Made by a program: the position numbers and the translations under genes | The notes under the pieces: generated by a model | The model's input: only the letters and a program-made list of their open reading frames with translations | What the model was told of the DNA's origin: nothing | Databases searched by the model: none | Assembly (NCBI GenBank): GCA_028822575.1 | Contig: JAPKDN010000257.1 | Span: forward strand, 1 to 5,281 | Length of the DNA stretch: 5,281 bases | Direction of reading: 5' to 3' | Origin: Alphaproteobacteria bacterium | GTDB taxonomy: Bacteria > Pseudomonadota > Alphaproteobacteria > Thalassobaculales > Thalassobaculaceae | Shown here: one piece after another, positions 5,162-5,281 of the stretch | Layout: the number at the start of each line of letters is the position of its first letter | How positions within the stretch are numbered: the first letter of the stretch is position 1

Positions 5162-5281
5162 TTATTCCACCATTGCCGCGCGCAACTGGGGAAACTCCTC
5201 CACGACGCGTTGATAACAGGCCCGAACATCGCCGCCGTCATCCTTTACATCGGCATCGCCGATCGCCTCGATCGCTTCGAA
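5162..5281 (-). CDS. C-terminal end of an unrecognised protein (5' end outside window)
   Basis: On the minus strand a frame is open from the last base of the window to TAA at 5164-5162, giving 39 residues. It begins FEAIEAIGDADVKDDGG and ends VVEEFPQLRAAMVE. It is acidic and alanine-rich with helix-forming segments, and its third codon positions are mostly G or C, which looks like genuine coding sequence. The visible piece is too short to name a family. The gene lies upstream of and in the same direction as the flavoprotein-oxygenase operon, but the hairpins between them suggest its transcript may end before that operon. Confidence 0.6.
   Translation of the reverse strand, partial: FEAIEAIGDADVKDDGGDVRACYQRVVEEFPQLRAAMVE

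Noticed and set aside
5035..5241. 68-codon minus-strand frame overlapping the flavoprotein start
   Set aside because: It crosses the stop of the upstream partial gene in another frame and both hairpins, and its Cys/Trp-rich translation has no recognisable features. It ends just inside the flavoprotein N-terminus.

Overview
The window is a stretch of densely packed, fairly GC-rich bacterial DNA. It has ATG/GTG starts, clear GGAGG/AGGGA-type ribosome binding sites and many small catabolic-looking enzymes. These traits fit an alphaproteobacterium (inference; no marker gene is present). It holds five complete enzyme genes and the 3' ends of two further genes cut by the window edges. I see no rRNA, tRNA, CRISPR, insertion sequence or phage feature.

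Layout: (1) 2-214 (+) is the open C-terminal end of an unrecognised protein, followed by a short hairpin. (2) 320-1021 (+) is an RraA-family aldolase/decarboxylase-like protein with the complete D-x20-R-D motif. (3) 1018-1758 (-) is a dienelactone-hydrolase-family protein, convergent with RraA and sharing four bases at the stop codons. (4) 1759-1875 is a divergent control region with a candidate sigma-70 promoter for the hydrolase and a GCACGTGC-centred palindrome. (5) 1876-2310 (+) is a MaoC-type hotdog hydratase. (6) 2329-3318 (-) is an isopenicillin-N-synthase-like non-haem iron oxygenase. (7) 3321-5042 (-) is an FAD-dependent dehydrogenase related to the fumarate reductase/tricarballylate dehydrogenase flavoproteins, carrying an unusual C-terminal proline/arginine linker and two-helix membrane hairpin. 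(8) 5043-5161 is an intergenic region with two RNA hairpins, one of them terminator-like. (9) 5162-5281 (-) is the C-terminal end of another protein running off the window.

The flavoprotein and the iron oxygenase form a two-gene operon: the oxygenase start lies at or overlapping the flavoprotein stop. Ribosome-binding-site placement moves both starts downstream of the longest-ORF starts (GTG 5042 and ATG 3318). The other genes are separate or divergent units. All five enzymes belong to families acting on organic acids, lactones/esters or acyl-CoAs, so a small carboxylic-acid or aromatic-acid catabolic locus is a reasonable guess. No substrate can be named from the sequence. The strongest unusual points are the membrane-anchored flavoprotein coupled to an iron oxygenase, and the hairpin/U-tract directly in front of that operon.
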